Origin: CAYFKJ01 sp964528595
GTDB lineage: Bacteria > Pseudomonadota > Alphaproteobacteria > UBA2966
Assembly: GCA_964528595.1 (NCBI GenBank)
Contig: CAZGTM010000051.1
Span: 1 to 24,578 of the forward strand
Reading direction: 5' to 3'
DNA length: 24,578 bases
Shown here: positions 24,237 to 24,578 of the stretch, piece after piece
Numbering within the stretch: the stretch's first letter is position 1
How the letters are laid out: each line of letters starts with the position of its first letter
Made by a program: the position numbers and the translations under genes
Notes under the pieces: model-generated
The model's input: only the letters and a program-made list of their open reading frames with translations
Databases searched by the model: none
Told to the model about the DNA's origin: nothing

Positions 24237-24258
24237 GCCCGCATCCGAAGATGCGGGC
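24237..24258 (-). terminator. Rho-independent terminator of the small gene
   Basis: A perfect 9-bp stem, GCCCGCATC and GATGCGGGC, with a CGAA loop. On the minus strand it is followed by TTTGTTTGTTT; on the plus strand by CTTGTTTT, so it may work both ways. It lies 76 bases after the stop of the 61-residue gene and insulates the operon to its left. Confidence 0.85.
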
Positions 24259-24334
24259 CTTGTTTTGGTGATGGGCGGGGCCGGTTCGCCGCCCCGCGAT
24301 TATCAGGTTCTCATCCAGCCGAGCTTAGGCGCGA

Positions 24335-24520
24335 TCAAGCCTCATTATCGATCTTGATGCCCTTGCCCCGTTCGACTCCGGGATCGCTCTTGACTTTCCT
24401 CACCGCCAATTCGCGCTCAACCGCTTTGTCGGCGATGCTTTCGCTGCTGCCGCTGAGTTTCGATGGATGCAGGCCGGTCGCCATAGCGACCGTGCGCGGA
24501 CCAACTGCTTCAACCTTCAT
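24335..24520 (-). CDS. Small protein of 61 residues, unknown function
   Basis: I do not recognise this protein. It is a short, highly charged, probably soluble polypeptide without a signal peptide or membrane segment; the C-terminal half (ADKAVERELAVRKVKSD) could form a helix. The gene has an excellent GGAGG ribosome-binding site seven bases before its ATG and a strong terminator downstream, which together make a monocistronic unit and argue that it is real. Its promoter would lie beyond 24521, partly outside the window. A role in regulation or stress is only a guess, so no function is given. Confidence 0.65.
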   Translation of the reverse strand: MKVEAVGPRTVAMATGLHPSKLSGSSESIADKAVERELAVRKVKSDPGVERGKGIKIDNEA

Positions 24521-24578
24521 GACGAACCTCCGAAATCACGAAAACAAGCACTGCGGACGTCTATGGATAGATAGTAAC

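Overview
The window is GC-rich, densely packed proteobacterial DNA, most likely from an alphaproteobacterium of the Rhodospirillales type. The reasons are the gene families present (HyuA/HyuB, UbiD, AtuA-type, many SDR and crotonase enzymes, an Fbp iron transporter) and two small hairpin repeats at 6474-6560 of a kind commonly dispersed in such genomes. This placement is an inference; there is no rRNA, tRNA or marker gene here to confirm it. I see no CRISPR array, insertion sequence, prophage or tRNA.

Region 1 (1-6600) opens with a caspase-fold peptidase cut off by the window edge. It is followed by a UbiD-family decarboxylase that is divergent from a hyuA-hyuB pair, probably a catabolic unit for a small ring, amide or aromatic acid. 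Region 2 (6595-9376, minus strand) holds an SDR close to BadH, an enoyl-CoA hydratase with both catalytic glutamates, a 4-hydroxybenzoyl-CoA-thioesterase-like protein and a 1-Cys peroxiredoxin. A perfect TetR-type palindrome lies over the likely promoter of this group, in keeping with acyl-CoA or aromatic acid catabolism.

Region 3 (9531-16350) is the most unusual part. A CuA-bearing subunit II and a heme-copper-type subunit I are transcribed leftwards. The catalytic subunit has a Glu where oxygen-reducing enzymes carry the cross-linked Tyr, the geometry of a nitric oxide reductase, and a Met where the second low-spin heme His is expected. Divergent from it is a CcoI/FixI-like copper P-type ATPase, whose 3' end overlaps a convergent DsbD/TauE-like membrane protein by about 200 bp. 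An orphan secreted protein and a bacteriohemerythrin-like protein lacking one iron-ligand His follow. I read this as a copper-supplied respiratory NO-reduction locus, possibly with an accessory di-iron sensor or carrier.

Region 4 (16373-20424, minus strand) is a complete ferric iron ABC importer, fbpA-fbpB-fbpC. It has a good sigma-70 promoter, a Fur-like dyad at the predicted start site, and a stable stem-loop between fbpA and fbpB. Region 5 (20425-24578) carries an AtuA/DUF1446 protein convergent with an SDR and a crotonase-family protein that lacks both hydratase glutamates. It ends with a small 61-residue protein gene that has a strong ribosome-binding site and its own terminator.
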